Origin: Aromatoleum evansii
GTDB lineage: Bacteria; Pseudomonadota; Gammaproteobacteria; Burkholderiales; Rhodocyclaceae
Length of the DNA: 51,534 bases
NCBI RefSeq assembly: GCF_012910805.1
Contig: NZ_WTVK01000040.1
Coordinates: 1 to 51,534 of the forward strand
Direction of reading: 5' to 3'
Positions 8,846 to 18,528 of the stretch are shown piece after piece. A model generated the notes under the pieces. That model was not told the DNA's origin. It saw nothing but the letters and a program-made list of their open reading frames with translations, and did not search any database. The translations under genes were made by a program, and so were the position numbers. Each line of letters opens with the position of its first letter. Within the stretch, counting starts at the first letter, position 1.

Positions 8846-9653
8846 GCGCCGTCGCCACAAGCAGCAGGTACGCAAGGCCTTCGACAGCGCCGCCGACAGC
8901 TACGATCGCGCAGCCGCCGTGCAGCGCGAGGTCTGCCATCGCCTGGCCACCCTCGCAGCGACCACGCCCCCGTCCGGATCCGTGTCCCGCATCCTCGATG
9001 CCGGCTGCGGCACCGGCTTCGGCCTGGACCTGATCGCGCGAGCCCAGCCGGACGCCCACATCGTCGCGCTCGACTTCGCCCCAGCCATGCTCGCGCGCGT
9101 GCGCCAGAACAGCTCCGCCTCAACGATTTCACCGCTGTGCGCCGATTTGGAAGCACTGCCCCTCGCCGCCGGCAGCCTGGATGCGGCCTGGTCCAGCCTC
9201 GCACTCCAATGGTGCGACCCCGCACTCTCCCTCGCCCAAATCGCCCATGCACTGCGCCCCGGTGGCGTCGCCTGGATCGCCACCCTCGGCCCGGCCACGC
9301 TGTGGGAGCTGCGCGAAGCCTTCGCACGCGTCGACGAGGCGAGCCACGTGATCCGCTTCCACCCGCCGGCCTACTGGATCGCCGCCGCGGAGAAAGCCGG
9401 CCTGACGGCCGTCGCCAGCGACCTGGAGCCCGCCTACGCCCTGGCGCCCGACCTGCGCGGCCTCCTGCGCGACATCAAGGCGATCGGCGCCCACAGCGTC
9501 GGCGAACAACGGCGCCGCAAACCCCTCGGCCGCGCCGCATGGCGCACGCTGGAAGCCGCCTACGAAACGCACCGCCGGCCCGACGGCCAGCTGCCCGCCA
9601 CCTACGACCTTATCCTGCTAGCCCTCAGGAAACAGGAGACCGACCATGACTGA
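8838..9653 (+). CDS. bioC: Malonyl-ACP O-methyltransferase
   Basis: A 271-residue SAM-dependent methyltransferase that methylates malonyl-ACP so that fatty acid synthesis can build pimeloyl-ACP methyl ester. The N-terminal KQQVRKAFDSAADSYDRAA is typical of BioC. The SAM motif ILDAGCGTGFGLD follows near residue 52, then ALDFAPAML and LQWCDP. Its ATG overlaps the bioH stop and its own stop overlaps the bioD start, consistent with one translation-coupled operon. Because bioC lies next to bioH, the pimelate route is assigned with confidence. Confidence 0.93.
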   Translation: MTERRRHKQQVRKAFDSAADSYDRAAAVQREVCHRLATLAATTPPSGSVSRILDAGCGTGFGLDLIARAQPDAHIVALDFAPAMLARVRQNSSASTISPLCADLEALPLAAGSLDAAWSSLALQWCDPALSLAQIAHALRPGGVAWIATLGPATLWELREAFARVDEASHVIRFHPPAYWIAAAEKAGLTAVASDLEPAYALAPDLRGLLRDIKAIGAHSVGEQRRRKPLGRAAWRTLEAAYETHRRPDGQLPATYDLILLALRKQETDHD

Positions 9654-10323
9654 GCGCCGCGCCTGGTTCCTCACCGGCACCGACACCGAAATCGGCAAGA
9701 CCTTCGTCACCTGCGCGCTGCTGCACGCCGCACGCGCCGCCGGCCACCAGGCGGTCGGGATGAAGCCCATCGCCGCCGGCGCCGACCTCGTCGATGGCGA
9801 GCGTGTGAACGAAGACGCCGCCCGCATCCGCGCCGCCGGCAGCTTCGATCCGGGCCTGCAGCTGCTGAACCCCTATTGCCTGACGAGCCCCATCGCCCCG
9901 CACATCGCCGCCGCGGAGGAAGGCGTCAGGCTCGAACCCGCACGCATCCTGCGCGCCTTCGAGGAGCTCGCCGTACGTGCCGATGTTGTCATCGTCGAAG
10001 GTGTCGGCGGCTTCCGTGTCCCGCTCGACGAACGCTACGACACCGCTGACCTCGCCGTGGACTTCGCGCTGCCCGTGATCCTCGTCGTCGGCATGCGCCT
10101 GGGCTGCATCAATCACGCCCTGTTGACGGTCGAGGCGCTGGCTGCCCGCGGCCTGCAGCTCGCCGGCTGGATCGCGAACCGCGTCGATCCCGCGATGCTG
10201 CGTTTCGATGAAAACCTCGCTGCGCTGAAAGCGAGGATTCCCGCCCCTCTGTTGGGAGTTGTCCCACACTTCGCGGATGGCGATCCAGCGAAGGCGAGCG
10301 ACGCACTGCGCCTGCCGGACTGA
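9646..10323 (+). CDS. bioD: Dethiobiotin synthetase
   Basis: A 225-residue P-loop ligase that forms the ureido ring of dethiobiotin from DAPA, CO2 and ATP. The phosphate-binding loop FLTGTDTEIGKTFV (residues 8-21), the substrate lysine in GMKPIAAG, NPYCLTSPIAPHIAA and VEGVGGFRVPL are all family signatures. It overlaps the bioC stop by eight bases. It is the last gene of the cluster: biotin synthase (bioB) is not in this window and must be elsewhere. It converges on the methyltransferase gene with only 20 bases between them. Confidence 0.95.
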   Translation: MTERRAWFLTGTDTEIGKTFVTCALLHAARAAGHQAVGMKPIAAGADLVDGERVNEDAARIRAAGSFDPGLQLLNPYCLTSPIAPHIAAAEEGVRLEPARILRAFEELAVRADVVIVEGVGGFRVPLDERYDTADLAVDFALPVILVVGMRLGCINHALLTVEALAARGLQLAGWIANRVDPAMLRFDENLAALKARIPAPLLGVVPHFADGDPAKASDALRLPD

Positions 10324-10343
10324 TACCGCGCCGCAGTACCCGA

Positions 10344-11138
10344 CTACGCGCGCCCGTCCGCACGCCGCTGGCGCACCTGCTCGAACAGACAGATCGCAGC
10401 CGCCGCCCCGACATTCAGCGACTCCACCGCCCCCGGCATCGGAATCACGACCAGTCCGTTCGCCAGCGCCGCAACCTCATCAGACAGTCCCTGCCCTTCC
10501 GCCCCGAACAGCCACGCGACCGGCCCGCGCAGGTCGCAGTCGTAGAGCTCCCGCGCCCCCGCACCGAGCCCCGTCGCGAGGATCTGCCCCGGATAGCCGC
10601 GCAGCGCCTCGCCGACCTGCACATGCTCATGAATGTTCAGGCAGAAGTGCCCTCCCATCCCGGCGCGCAGCACGCGCGGCGACCACGCCTGCGCACAGCC
10701 GGGCGTAAGCAGGACCTCCTTCAGCCCCGCAGCCGCAGCCGTTCTGAGAATCGTGCCGAGATTTCCCGCGTCCTGCACGCCATCGAGGACGAGCACCGAT
10801 TCCCGCAGCCCCTTCGGCATCCGCGCATGGGGAATGTCGATCACCGCAAGGATGCCCGACGGTGAATCCACCGGGCTCACATGCGCGAACAACGGATCGG
10901 TGAGCTGCAGCGCTGGCAGAGCACCACAGCGTGCGATGATCGCGCCGATCTCGGGCCGTTGCAGCCCCTGCTCGCTCACCGCGATCTCGCGCAGGGGCCA
11001 GCCCGCATCGAGCGCCGCCTGAACCAGATGGGCGCCATCCAGCAAGGTCGATCCACTGCTGCGGCGCTCGCGCGCCGAGGTCGCGAGCGCGTGCAGGCGC
11101 TTCACATTGGCGTTGTCACGGGAGGAGATCGCTTTCAA
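10344..11138 (-). CDS. SpoU/TrmH-family RNA 2'-O-methyltransferase
   Basis: A 264-residue protein with the N-terminal RNA-binding (L30e-like) domain and the C-terminal SPOUT knot. The three SPOUT motifs are visible: NLGTILRTAAAAG, WLFGAEGQGLSDE and IPMPGAVESLNVGAAAAICLFE. The SLNV motif carries the conserved Ser-Leu-Asn for SAM binding. The exact target (a 23S rRNA or tRNA ribose) cannot be told from sequence alone. The likely start is a TTG at 11138, in front of KAISSRDNANVKRL, where homologues also begin. It lies 24 bases after the CopD-like gene in the same direction. Confidence 0.87.
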   Translation of the reverse strand: MKAISSRDNANVKRLHALATSARERRSSGSTLLDGAHLVQAALDAGWPLREIAVSEQGLQRPEIGAIIARCGALPALQLTDPLFAHVSPVDSPSGILAVIDIPHARMPKGLRESVLVLDGVQDAGNLGTILRTAAAAGLKEVLLTPGCAQAWSPRVLRAGMGGHFCLNIHEHVQVGEALRGYPGQILATGLGAGARELYDCDLRGPVAWLFGAEGQGLSDEVAALANGLVVIPMPGAVESLNVGAAAAICLFEQVRQRRADGRA

Positions 11139-11162
11139 GCCGGCACCGAAAAACCGCGCGTC

Positions 11163-11618
11163 TCAGACGCCCAGCCCCAAGGTCGCGATCGCCACCGTCA
11201 CCGCGCCGAGCACGATGTTGAACCCGACCCGTTGCCGGATCTGGTTGAGCGCCACCGCGCCCGCCGCCCATTCCTCGCACGCCACGGCCGCGCGCAGGCG
11301 CCGCCATGGGCCGAACCAGATGGACAGGAACACCGCAATCATCACCAGCCCCGTCAGCATCATCGCGTGCCAGGCGCGTGGCGCATTGCCGAACCCGACC
11401 TCGATCAGCCTGCCGATACCGGTCACCGGGAGCAGCACGATCGCCCCCCACACCATCGGGAAGAAGCGCTCGAACACGCCCACCCACAAGGGCAGGCGCT
11501 GCGACGGCGGCAGCGCGGTCGCAGCCGGCCGCAGGCACAGGTACGCGAAGGCCATGCCACCCACCCACACGATCACGCTGGCCAGATGGAGGAAGAGCAC
11601 CAGATGTCGAAGTGTCAC
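11163..11618 (-). CDS. CopD-family small membrane protein
   Basis: A 151-residue membrane protein with four predicted hydrophobic segments, starting with [23 protein letters not shown]. The paired His in the first helix (FLHLAS) and in a later helix (AWHAMML) fit the CopD/DUF2269-like families, which may bind haem or copper. The start is GTG at 11618, overlapping the rnhB stop (GTGA), which fixes it well. It is probably translated with rnhB. The role is unknown and the family call rests on pattern resemblance. Confidence 0.7.
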   Translation of the reverse strand: MTLRHLVLFLHLASVIVWVGGMAFAYLCLRPAATALPPSQRLPLWVGVFERFFPMVWGAIVLLPVTGIGRLIEVGFGNAPRAWHAMMLTGLVMIAVFLSIWFGPWRRLRAAVACEEWAAGAVALNQIRQRVGFNIVLGAVTVAIATLGLGV

Positions 11619-12229
11619 AGCAAGGTCCCCGCAGGCCAGAGTTCGGGATTGTCGATCAGCGCCCGCACGGGACCGAAACTGCGCCGATAGCAGCCGATCA
11701 CCCCGTGCTGCCGCAAGGCAGCCAGATGCGCCGCGGTCGGATAGCCCTTGTGGGCCGCGAAGCCATACTGCGGGAAGGCCGCATCCAGCTCCAGCATCTG
11801 CGCGTCGCGCACGGTCTTGGCAAGGATCGAGGCGGCTGCGATCGCCGGCACCGTCGCATCGCCCTTCACCACCGCCTCGCACGGAACATTCAACTTCGGG
11901 CAACGGTTGCCGTCGACGCGCACCAGATCGGGCGCCCGCCCCAGCGCTGCGACGGCCCGCTGCATCGCGAGCATCGTCGCATGCAGGATGTTGAGCCGAT
12001 CGATCTCATCCACCGTCGCCTCCGCCACCGCCCAGGCCAGCGCCCGCTCGCGGATCACCGGCGCCAATCGATCGCGCGCACGTTCGCTGAGCTTCTTCGA
12101 ATCGTTGAGCCCCTCGATCGGCCGCGCCGGATCAAGGATCACCGCCGCCGCAACCACCGACCCGGCGAGCGGCCCGCGCCCCGCCTCATCGACGCCGCAG
12201 ATCAGGCCGGTTGCCGGGACGGATTCCAT
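11615..12229 (-). CDS. rnhB: Ribonuclease HII
   Basis: A 204-residue RNase HII that removes ribonucleotides and RNA primers from DNA-RNA hybrids. The catalytic start [21 protein letters not shown], the aspartate in VRVDGN and [12 protein letters not shown] with its metal-binding Asp are present. The ATG at 12229 gives a 28-base overlap with the end of lpxB. No later Met precedes the catalytic motif, so this start is preferred. It closes the conserved lpxD-fabZ-lpxA-lpxB-rnhB order. Confidence 0.94.
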   Translation of the reverse strand: MESVPATGLICGVDEAGRGPLAGSVVAAAVILDPARPIEGLNDSKKLSERARDRLAPVIRERALAWAVAEATVDEIDRLNILHATMLAMQRAVAALGRAPDLVRVDGNRCPKLNVPCEAVVKGDATVPAIAAASILAKTVRDAQMLELDAAFPQYGFAAHKGYPTAAHLAALRQHGVIGCYRRSFGPVRALIDNPELWPAGTLL

Positions 12230-13377
12230 TCTGGCGTCCTGTTGAGGTAGGGAAGGATCGCCGCCGCCGCCTTCTCGGCGGTGTTCTGGCGGAGTTGCCG
12301 GTGCAGCGCGTCGAAACGCTCGGCGAGCTGAGCACAGCCGTCGGGATCGCCGAGCCAGCGTTCGAGCGCGTCCGCCAGCGCCACCGGCGTCGCATCGTCC
12401 TGCAACAGCTCGGGCACCACGGTCTCGTTGCACAGGATGTTCGGCAGGCCCACCCACGGCAGATAGGCCATGCGCTTCATCAGCCGGTACTGCCACTTGC
12501 CGATGCGGTAGCTGATGACCATTGGCCGCTTCAGCAGCGCCGCTTCGAGGCTCGCCGTGCCGCTCGCGACGAGCACTACGTCGGCCGCCGTCATCGCCTC
12601 CACCGAATGCCCGAACAGCATGCGGATCGGCAGCTCCCCTGCCTGCGCGCTGCACAGCGCCGCGGCGAACAGCTCGCGCGTCTCGCGCGTCGCCAGCGGA
12701 ACGACGAAGGACAGCTCCGGGTGGCGTTCAAGCAGGATCTTCGCCGTTTGGATATAGGTCGGTGCCAGATTCCGCACCTCGGACTGCCGGCTGCCTGGCA
12801 GCAGGGCAATCACCCGCCCCTCGGCCGGCAAGCCCAGGAGTTCGCGCGCCTGCGCGCGATCCGGATGCAGCGGGAACGCGTCCGCCAGCGGATGGCCGAC
12901 ATAGCTGACCGGAACACCTGCCCGCTCGTACAGCGCCGGCTCGAACGGGAAGAGGCACAGCATGTGCGACACCGAACGCGCGATGCCCTTGATCCGCCCG
13001 CCGCGCCATGCCCAGATCGACGGACTGACGAAATGGATCGCCGGCATGCCCGCGGCGCGGACCTTCCCCTCCAGCCAGAGGTTGAAGTCGGGTGCGTCGA
13101 CACCGATGAAGGCGTCGGGCCGCTCGGCCTTCACCTGCTTCAGCAGCGTCCTGCGTATCCCCGAGAGTTCGCGATAGCGCTTCAGCGCATCGACATAGCC
13201 ATGCACCGCGAGCAACTCGCACGGCCAGCGCGCATCGAAGCCCTCGGCCTGCATCTTCGGCCCGCCGATGCCGAAGAATTCCGCATCGGGGATCTTGTGC
13301 CGGATCGCCCGGATCAGGTGACTCGCGAGCAGGTCTCCCGAAGCCTCGCCCGCCACCATCGCAATGCGGATTGCCAT
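12202..13377 (-). CDS. lpxB: Lipid-A-disaccharide synthase
   Basis: A 391-residue family GT19 glycosyltransferase that joins UDP-2,3-diacylglucosamine and lipid X to the lipid A disaccharide at the inner membrane. Signatures are [16 protein letters not shown] at the N terminus, [41 protein letters not shown] and the GTASLEAAL donor-binding region. The ATG at 13377 is four bases after the lpxA stop. It is followed by rnhB with a small overlap. Confidence 0.95.
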   Translation of the reverse strand: MAIRIAMVAGEASGDLLASHLIRAIRHKIPDAEFFGIGGPKMQAEGFDARWPCELLAVHGYVDALKRYRELSGIRRTLLKQVKAERPDAFIGVDAPDFNLWLEGKVRAAGMPAIHFVSPSIWAWRGGRIKGIARSVSHMLCLFPFEPALYERAGVPVSYVGHPLADAFPLHPDRAQARELLGLPAEGRVIALLPGSRQSEVRNLAPTYIQTAKILLERHPELSFVVPLATRETRELFAAALCSAQAGELPIRMLFGHSVEAMTAADVVLVASGTASLEAALLKRPMVISYRIGKWQYRLMKRMAYLPWVGLPNILCNETVVPELLQDDATPVALADALERWLGDPDGCAQLAERFDALHRQLRQNTAEKAAAAILPYLNRTPEWNPSRQPA

Positions 13378-13381
13378 GGCG

Positions 13382-14152
13382 TCAGCGGACGATACCGCGC
13401 CCCGACGCAGAGATGAAGTCGGCGAAGGCTGCGACCTCCGCATGCTCGGCGGCGATCTCGCCGACGCGCGCACGCGCATCGTCGAGGCTCAGACCAGCGC
13501 GGTACAGCGCACGGTAGGCGCGCTTGATCGCGGCGATGCCGTCGGCCGAATAGCCGCGCCGGCGCAGCCCTTCGCTGTTGATGCCGTGCGGCTTGGCGGG
13601 GTTGCCCGCGACCGTCACATACGGCGGCAGGTCCTGCAGCAGCACGGTGCCGACACCGCAGAAGCTGTGCGCGCCGACGCGCACGAACTGATGCACGCCC
13701 GTGAAGCCGCCGAGAATCGCCCAGTCGCCGACATGCACGTGTCCCGCGAGCGTCGCATTGTTCGCGAAAATCGTGTGGTCGCCGACATGGCAGTCGTGCG
13801 CCACGTGCACGTAGGCCATGATCCAGTTGTCGCTGCCGATGCGCGTGACCCCCGCATCCTGGCTGGTGCCGACGTTGAACGAGCAGAATTCGCGGATCGT
13901 ATTGCGATCGCCGATCTCGAGCCGCGTCGGCTCCTCGTCGTATTTCTTGTCCTGCGGCGCGGCGCCGATCGAGCAGAACTGGAAGATCTCATTGTCGCGG
14001 CCGATCTTCGTGCGCCCCTCGACCACGACGTGCGGGCCGATGCGAGTGTTGTCGCCGATCTCGACGTGCTCGCCGATGATCGAGTACGGGCCGATCGAGA
14101 CGTTTTCCCCGAGCCTGGCACGGGGGTGGACAATGGCGCTCGCGTGAATCAT
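13382..14152 (-). CDS. lpxA: Acyl-ACP--UDP-N-acetylglucosamine O-acyltransferase
   Basis: A 256-residue left-handed beta-helix enzyme that adds the first 3-hydroxyacyl chain to UDP-GlcNAc in lipid A synthesis. Hexapeptide repeats run through residues 1-190, beginning [24 protein letters not shown]. The catalytic His is in [13 protein letters not shown]. The C-terminal helical part includes [15 protein letters not shown]. The ATG at 14152 overlaps the fabZ stop (ATGA), so the upstream open frame is not used. Confidence 0.95.
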   Translation of the reverse strand: MIHASAIVHPRARLGENVSIGPYSIIGEHVEIGDNTRIGPHVVVEGRTKIGRDNEIFQFCSIGAAPQDKKYDEEPTRLEIGDRNTIREFCSFNVGTSQDAGVTRIGSDNWIMAYVHVAHDCHVGDHTIFANNATLAGHVHVGDWAILGGFTGVHQFVRVGAHSFCGVGTVLLQDLPPYVTVAGNPAKPHGINSEGLRRRGYSADGIAAIKRAYRALYRAGLSLDDARARVGEIAAEHAEVAAFADFISASGRGIVR

Positions 14153-14586
14153 GACAGGGTCTTGAGCGCGCACATCAGTTCGGCTTCGGCTGCGATCTCG
14201 CCGCCAACGCGCGCAACGCCCTTGTACTTGTAGATGTTGCGCTTGCCCTGCGTGATCTCGACGTCGAACTGGAGCTGGTCCCCGGGCACGACGGGGCGCT
14301 TGAAGCGCACGTTGTCGATGCCCGCGAAATACACCACCGAATTCTCGTCCGGCTTGATGCCCATCGTCTTGAACGACAACAGCGCAGCGGCCTGGGCCAT
14401 CGCCTCGACGATCAGCACGCCCGGCATCACCGGATGATGCGGGAAATGCCCCGGGAAGAAGGGCTCGTTCATCGTGACGTTCTTCAGCGCCAGGATGCGC
14501 TTGCCTTCCTCGAGCTCCAGCACCCGGTCCACGAGCAGGAACGGGTAGCGATGCGGCAGGTATTGGAGAATTTCGTTGATGTCCAT
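14149..14586 (-). CDS. fabZ: 3-hydroxyacyl-ACP dehydratase FabZ
   Basis: A 145-residue hot-dog fold dehydratase of fatty acid elongation. The family start [16 protein letters not shown] is followed by the active site, [21 protein letters not shown], which carries the catalytic His and Glu, and then by [19 protein letters not shown] chose the ATG at 14586 (MDINEIL). A GTG at 14595 overlapping the lpxD stop would add three residues and is also possible. It lies between lpxD and lpxA, the usual lipid A gene order. Confidence 0.94.
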   Translation of the reverse strand: MDINEILQYLPHRYPFLLVDRVLELEEGKRILALKNVTMNEPFFPGHFPHHPVMPGVLIVEAMAQAAALLSFKTMGIKPDENSVVYFAGIDNVRFKRPVVPGDQLQFDVEITQGKRNIYKYKGVARVGGEIAAEAELMCALKTLS

Positions 14587-14591
14587 GGAGC

Positions 14592-15614
14592 TCACTCAGG
14601 CTTGTGTTCTTCGAGGCGTTGTTCGAGGGCGCGTATTCTATCCACGAGCGCGTCGAGATGGCGCAGATGCGCAAAGTTTTTGACCCAGTCGGCGTGGCCC
14701 TGCACCGGGAGGTTGGCGGTATAGACGCCGGGCTTGGCGATCGACTTCGTGACCAATGTACCTGCGGACACGACGACGTCGTCCGCGATGTTGAGGTGAC
14801 CGATGATCCCGGCCTGGCCGCCGATCATGCAGCGAGCCCCGATGGTCGTGCTGCCCGCCACCCCTACGCAGCCCGCGATCGCCGTGTAGTCGCCGACGCG
14901 CACGTTGTGGCCGATCTGGATCTGATTGTCGAGCTTCACGCCATTGCCGATCACGGTGTCGTCGAGCGCGCCGCGGTCGATCGTCGTGTTCGCGCCGATC
15001 TCCACGTCGTCACCGATTACGACACGTCCGACCTGCGGAATCTTGATCCAGCTGCCGTCGCGTTCGCGCGCAAAACCGAAACCGTCGGATCCGATTACCG
15101 CGCCCGAATGCACGATGCAGTCGGCTCCGAGCACGCAGCCGGAATAAATCGAGACGTTGGCATGCAGGCGCGTGCGTGCGCCGATGCTCGCCCCCCTGCC
15201 GACACGGCACCCCGGGCCCACCACCACGCCTTCGCCCAGGGTCACGTCGGCCTCGATCGAGGCCCCGGCCCCCACCGACACCGAGGCCGGAACGGGGCAC
15301 GCGACGCTCGCCATCGCATGCACACCCGGAGCAAACGCCTCGGGCGGATTGAACAGTTGCGCGACGCGTGCGAAATAGGCGTACGGATCCTTGGTGACGA
15401 TCAGCGGCCGGTCGCTGAGCGATCGCGCAGCCGGTGCGACGATGACCGCCGAGGCCCGACAGGCGCTCAGACGCGACTGATACTTGGGATTCGCGAGGAA
15501 TGCGAGATCGCCCTCGCCGGCCTGATCCAGTGTCGCAACACGCCGCACGACCGTGGCCGGATCGCCCACCAGTTCGCCGCCCAGGCGGGCGACCAGCTCT
15601 TCCAGCCTGAACAT
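14592..15614 (-). CDS. lpxD: UDP-3-O-(3-hydroxyacyl)glucosamine N-acyltransferase
   Basis: A 340-residue enzyme that N-acylates UDP-3-O-acylglucosamine in lipid A synthesis. An N-terminal uridine-binding domain ([26 protein letters not shown]) leads into a left-handed beta helix of hexapeptide repeats from about residue 100. The GSDGFGFA loop and [10 protein letters not shown] with the catalytic His follow, then a C-terminal helix. The ATG at 15614 lies 17 bases downstream of the ompH stop. Confidence 0.95.
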   Translation of the reverse strand: MFRLEELVARLGGELVGDPATVVRRVATLDQAGEGDLAFLANPKYQSRLSACRASAVIVAPAARSLSDRPLIVTKDPYAYFARVAQLFNPPEAFAPGVHAMASVACPVPASVSVGAGASIEADVTLGEGVVVGPGCRVGRGASIGARTRLHANVSIYSGCVLGADCIVHSGAVIGSDGFGFARERDGSWIKIPQVGRVVIGDDVEIGANTTIDRGALDDTVIGNGVKLDNQIQIGHNVRVGDYTAIAGCVGVAGSTTIGARCMIGGQAGIIGHLNIADDVVVSAGTLVTKSIAKPGVYTANLPVQGHADWVKNFAHLRHLDALVDRIRALEQRLEEHKPE

Positions 15615-15631
15615 GTGGCCCGACGTCCGCC

Positions 15632-16135
15632 TTACTTGGTATCGGCCAGCGCCTTGATCACCTTGTCGGTGATGTCAATCCGCGGGCTGGCGTAAACGGC
15701 TTCCTGAAGGATCACGTCGTACTTCTCGGCTTCGGCGATCTGCTTGACGGCGCGGTTGGCGCGATCGAGGACCGACGCGAGCTCCTCGTTGCGGCGCTGG
15801 TTGAGATCCTCGCGGAACTCGCGCTGCTTGCGCTGGAAGTCGCGGTTCAGGTCGTTGAACGTGCGTTCCTTGGTGCGGCGATCCGCTTCGGCCATCGTCA
15901 CGCCATTGCGCTCGAGGTCTTCCTGGGTCGCCTGCAGTTCCTTCCCGAGGCGCTGGAGCTCCTGGTCACGCTTCTCGAACTCCTTCTCGAGACGCTGCTG
16001 GGCACGCACTGCCGGTGCCGCCTCGCGCATGACGCGATCGGAATTCACGAACCCGATCTTCGACTCGGCGAATGCCGTCGGAGCCGCAATGCTCAGAACG
16101 GCAGCGGCGAGAACGGACAAAGTCGTTGCTTTCAC
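15632..16135 (-). CDS. ompH: Periplasmic chaperone Skp/OmpH
   Basis: A 167-residue exported protein. The signal peptide, about 23 residues, ends at TAFA before [13 protein letters not shown]. The mature part is a long charged coiled coil ([21 protein letters not shown] and on to [14 protein letters not shown]), as in Skp, which forms tentacle-shaped trimers that hold unfolded outer-membrane proteins. It follows bamA directly, the usual arrangement. The start codon is GTG at 16135, with GGAGAG just upstream. Confidence 0.93.
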   Translation of the reverse strand: MKATTLSVLAAAVLSIAAPTAFAESKIGFVNSDRVMREAAPAVRAQQRLEKEFEKRDQELQRLGKELQATQEDLERNGVTMAEADRRTKERTFNDLNRDFQRKQREFREDLNQRRNEELASVLDRANRAVKQIAEAEKYDVILQEAVYASPRIDITDKVIKALADTK

Positions 16136-16169
16136 TTATCTCTCCAACGGATATCAGGGGGCGTGTCGG

Positions 16170-18521
16170 TCAGAACACCGAGCCCAGCTGGAACTGGAAT
16201 TTCTGCAGATCGTCATCCTTTTCCTTCTTGAGCGGGATGCCGAGGCTGAACTTCAGCGGACCAATCGGCGAACTCCACGAGAAGGCCAAGCCGGTACTGT
16301 AGCGCAGGTCGGCCAGATTCGCCTTGTCCCCGGATGCCCACACGGTACCCGCGTCGATGAAGGCCGACATGCGGAAAGAGCGGTCCATGCCTGAGCCCGG
16401 TAGCGGGAAATAGAACTCCGCGTTGCCGATCAAGCGGCGGTTTCCGCCGAGCGAATCGCCGGTCGCCGAACGCAATACGCTGCCATCGGGATTCAGAATC
16501 GCGCGATTGTCCTTCGGGCCGATCGAACTCTGTTCGAAGCCGCGCACCGAGCCGATACCGCCGGCATAGAAATTCTTGTAGAACGGCAGTGTCTCGCCGC
16601 TATAGCCCTTGGCCCAACCCAGATCGGTGTTGAGCATCAGCGCATAGTCGCGACCGAACGGGAACCAGTGCTGGTACTGGTAGTTGAGCTTGGCGTACCT
16701 GAGCTCCCCCGGCGGCACCGCGACTTCGCCGAACACGCGCTGGAAATTGCCCTTGCGCGGATAGATCACGCTGTCGCGCGTGTCACGTGCCCAACCGGCC
16801 GACGCGAGCAGGCTGTTGACGGTGACGTTACCGACGCCGCTATCGTCGCTGCAACCCTGTTCCTTGCAGAAATCGATGTACTGGATCGGGCTGTCCGCGA
16901 AGGTCGTGATTTTCGTGCGGTCCACCGCAAGACCGAAGTTGATCGAGTCATCCTCGCCGATCGGATAGCCCATGCGCACGCCGGCGCCGGTCGACACGGT
17001 CTTGTAGGGTGCGACCGACAGCGTGTTCGACGGGTCGTAGGTGCGGTGGTAGAGATCCCAACCCAGACTCACGCCGTCGATCGTGTAGTACGGGTCGGTG
17101 AAGGACAGCGCATAGGTACGGCTCGACTTGCTGGTGTTGAGCGCGAGGGTCAGCGCATTGCCCGAGCCGAACAGGTTCTGCTGAGACACCGACGCCGACA
17201 GCACGACCTTCTCCGAACTCGAAAAGCCGGCACCCAGCGAGAGGTTGCCGGTCGCGCGCTCCTTGACGTTGAAGTTCACGTCGACCTGGTCGGTCGTGCC
17301 CGCCACGGCGGGGGTCTCGACGTTGACCTCCTCGAAGTGCCCCAGGCGATCGACCCGCGTGCGCGACCGGTTGATCTGTGCGGCGTCGTACCACGCGCCT
17401 TCCATCTGGCGCATCTCGCGGCGGATGACCTCGTCGCGGGTCTTGGTGTTGCCGCCGACGTTGATGCGGCGTACATACACTCGACGACCGGGGTCGACAA
17501 AGATCGTGAACGCGACCTCGCGCTTCTCCTTGTCGACTTCCGGCGCCGCGTTCACGTTCGCGAACGCGTAGCCTTCATTGCCCAGTCGGTCGGCCACCGC
17601 CTTGGTCGTCTCGGTCAGCTTCTCGCGCGAGAAGATCTCGCCCGGCTTGATCGCGACGAGCTTCTTGTACTCTTCCTCGGGCAGCACCAGGTCACCCGCG
17701 AAGCGCACTGCGGACACCGAGTAGCGCTCGCCCTCGGTGATGCTCAGGGTGATGTAGATGTCCTTCTTGTCCGGGGTGATGGATACCTGCGTCGAGTCGA
17801 TGTTGAAATCGAGGTAGCCGCGGTTCAGGTAGTGCGAACGCAGGGTTTCGAGGTCGGCCGACAGCTTCTGGCGCGAATACTGGTCGTTCTTCGTATACCA
17901 CGTCAGCCAGCCCGGCGTCGTGAGCTGGAAAAGGTCCAGCAGCTCCGACTCCTTGAAGGCCTTGTTGCCGATGATGCTGATCTGGCGGATCTTCGCGACA
18001 TCGCCCTCATCGACCTTGAAGTTGATGCCGACGCGGTTACGCTCCAGCGGCGTCACGGTCGTCTCGATCACGGCGGCGTACTTGCCGCGGCTCAGGTACT
18101 GGCGCTTGAGTTCCTGTTCGGCACGCTCGAGCAGCGCGCGGTCGAAGATCCGCGACTCGGCGAGACCAACATCCTTCAGGCCCTTCTTCAGCGCGTCCTT
18201 GTCGAACTCCTTGACGCCGACGAAGTCGATCTGCGCGATCGCGGGACGCTCCTCGACCAGCACCACGAGGACATCGCCCTCGGCTTCGATGCGCACGTCC
18301 TTGAAGAACCCGGTGGCAAACAGGCCGCGAATCGCCTCTGCCGCCTGTGCTTCCGTGAAGGTTTCGCCGACACGCACCGGCAGGTAGTTGAAGACGGTAC
18401 CGGCTTCGGTGCGCTGGATGCCTTCGACGCGGATGTCCTTGACGACGAACGGTTCAAATGCAAACACCGGGGCAGCGGCAAAAAGGGCCGCTACGAGCCC
18501 GGACAGGAGCTTCAGTTTCAT
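16170..18521 (-). CDS. bamA: Outer membrane protein assembly factor BamA
   Basis: A 783-residue Omp85 protein, the core of the BAM complex that folds beta-barrel proteins into the outer membrane. A signal peptide ends at AAPVFA near residue 21. POTRA domains cover about residues 22-420 (first: FVVKDIRVEGIQRTEAGTVF), and a 16-strand barrel fills the rest. The conserved VRGFEQSSIGP (VRGF/Y motif of loop 6) is present and the chain ends in phenylalanine, as expected for an outer-membrane barrel. It stands between rseP and ompH. Confidence 0.96.
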   Translation of the reverse strand: MKLKLLSGLVAALFAAAPVFAFEPFVVKDIRVEGIQRTEAGTVFNYLPVRVGETFTEAQAAEAIRGLFATGFFKDVRIEAEGDVLVVLVEERPAIAQIDFVGVKEFDKDALKKGLKDVGLAESRIFDRALLERAEQELKRQYLSRGKYAAVIETTVTPLERNRVGINFKVDEGDVAKIRQISIIGNKAFKESELLDLFQLTTPGWLTWYTKNDQYSRQKLSADLETLRSHYLNRGYLDFNIDSTQVSITPDKKDIYITLSITEGERYSVSAVRFAGDLVLPEEEYKKLVAIKPGEIFSREKLTETTKAVADRLGNEGYAFANVNAAPEVDKEKREVAFTIFVDPGRRVYVRRINVGGNTKTRDEVIRREMRQMEGAWYDAAQINRSRTRVDRLGHFEEVNVETPAVAGTTDQVDVNFNVKERATGNLSLGAGFSSSEKVVLSASVSQQNLFGSGNALTLALNTSKSSRTYALSFTDPYYTIDGVSLGWDLYHRTYDPSNTLSVAPYKTVSTGAGVRMGYPIGEDDSINFGLAVDRTKITTFADSPIQYIDFCKEQGCSDDSGVGNVTVNSLLASAGWARDTRDSVIYPRKGNFQRVFGEVAVPPGELRYAKLNYQYQHWFPFGRDYALMLNTDLGWAKGYSGETLPFYKNFYAGGIGSVRGFEQSSIGPKDNRAILNPDGSVLRSATGDSLGGNRRLIGNAEFYFPLPGSGMDRSFRMSAFIDAGTVWASGDKANLADLRYSTGLAFSWSSPIGPLKFSLGIPLKKEKDDDLQKFQFQLGSVF

Positions 18522-18528
18522 CGGGGAG

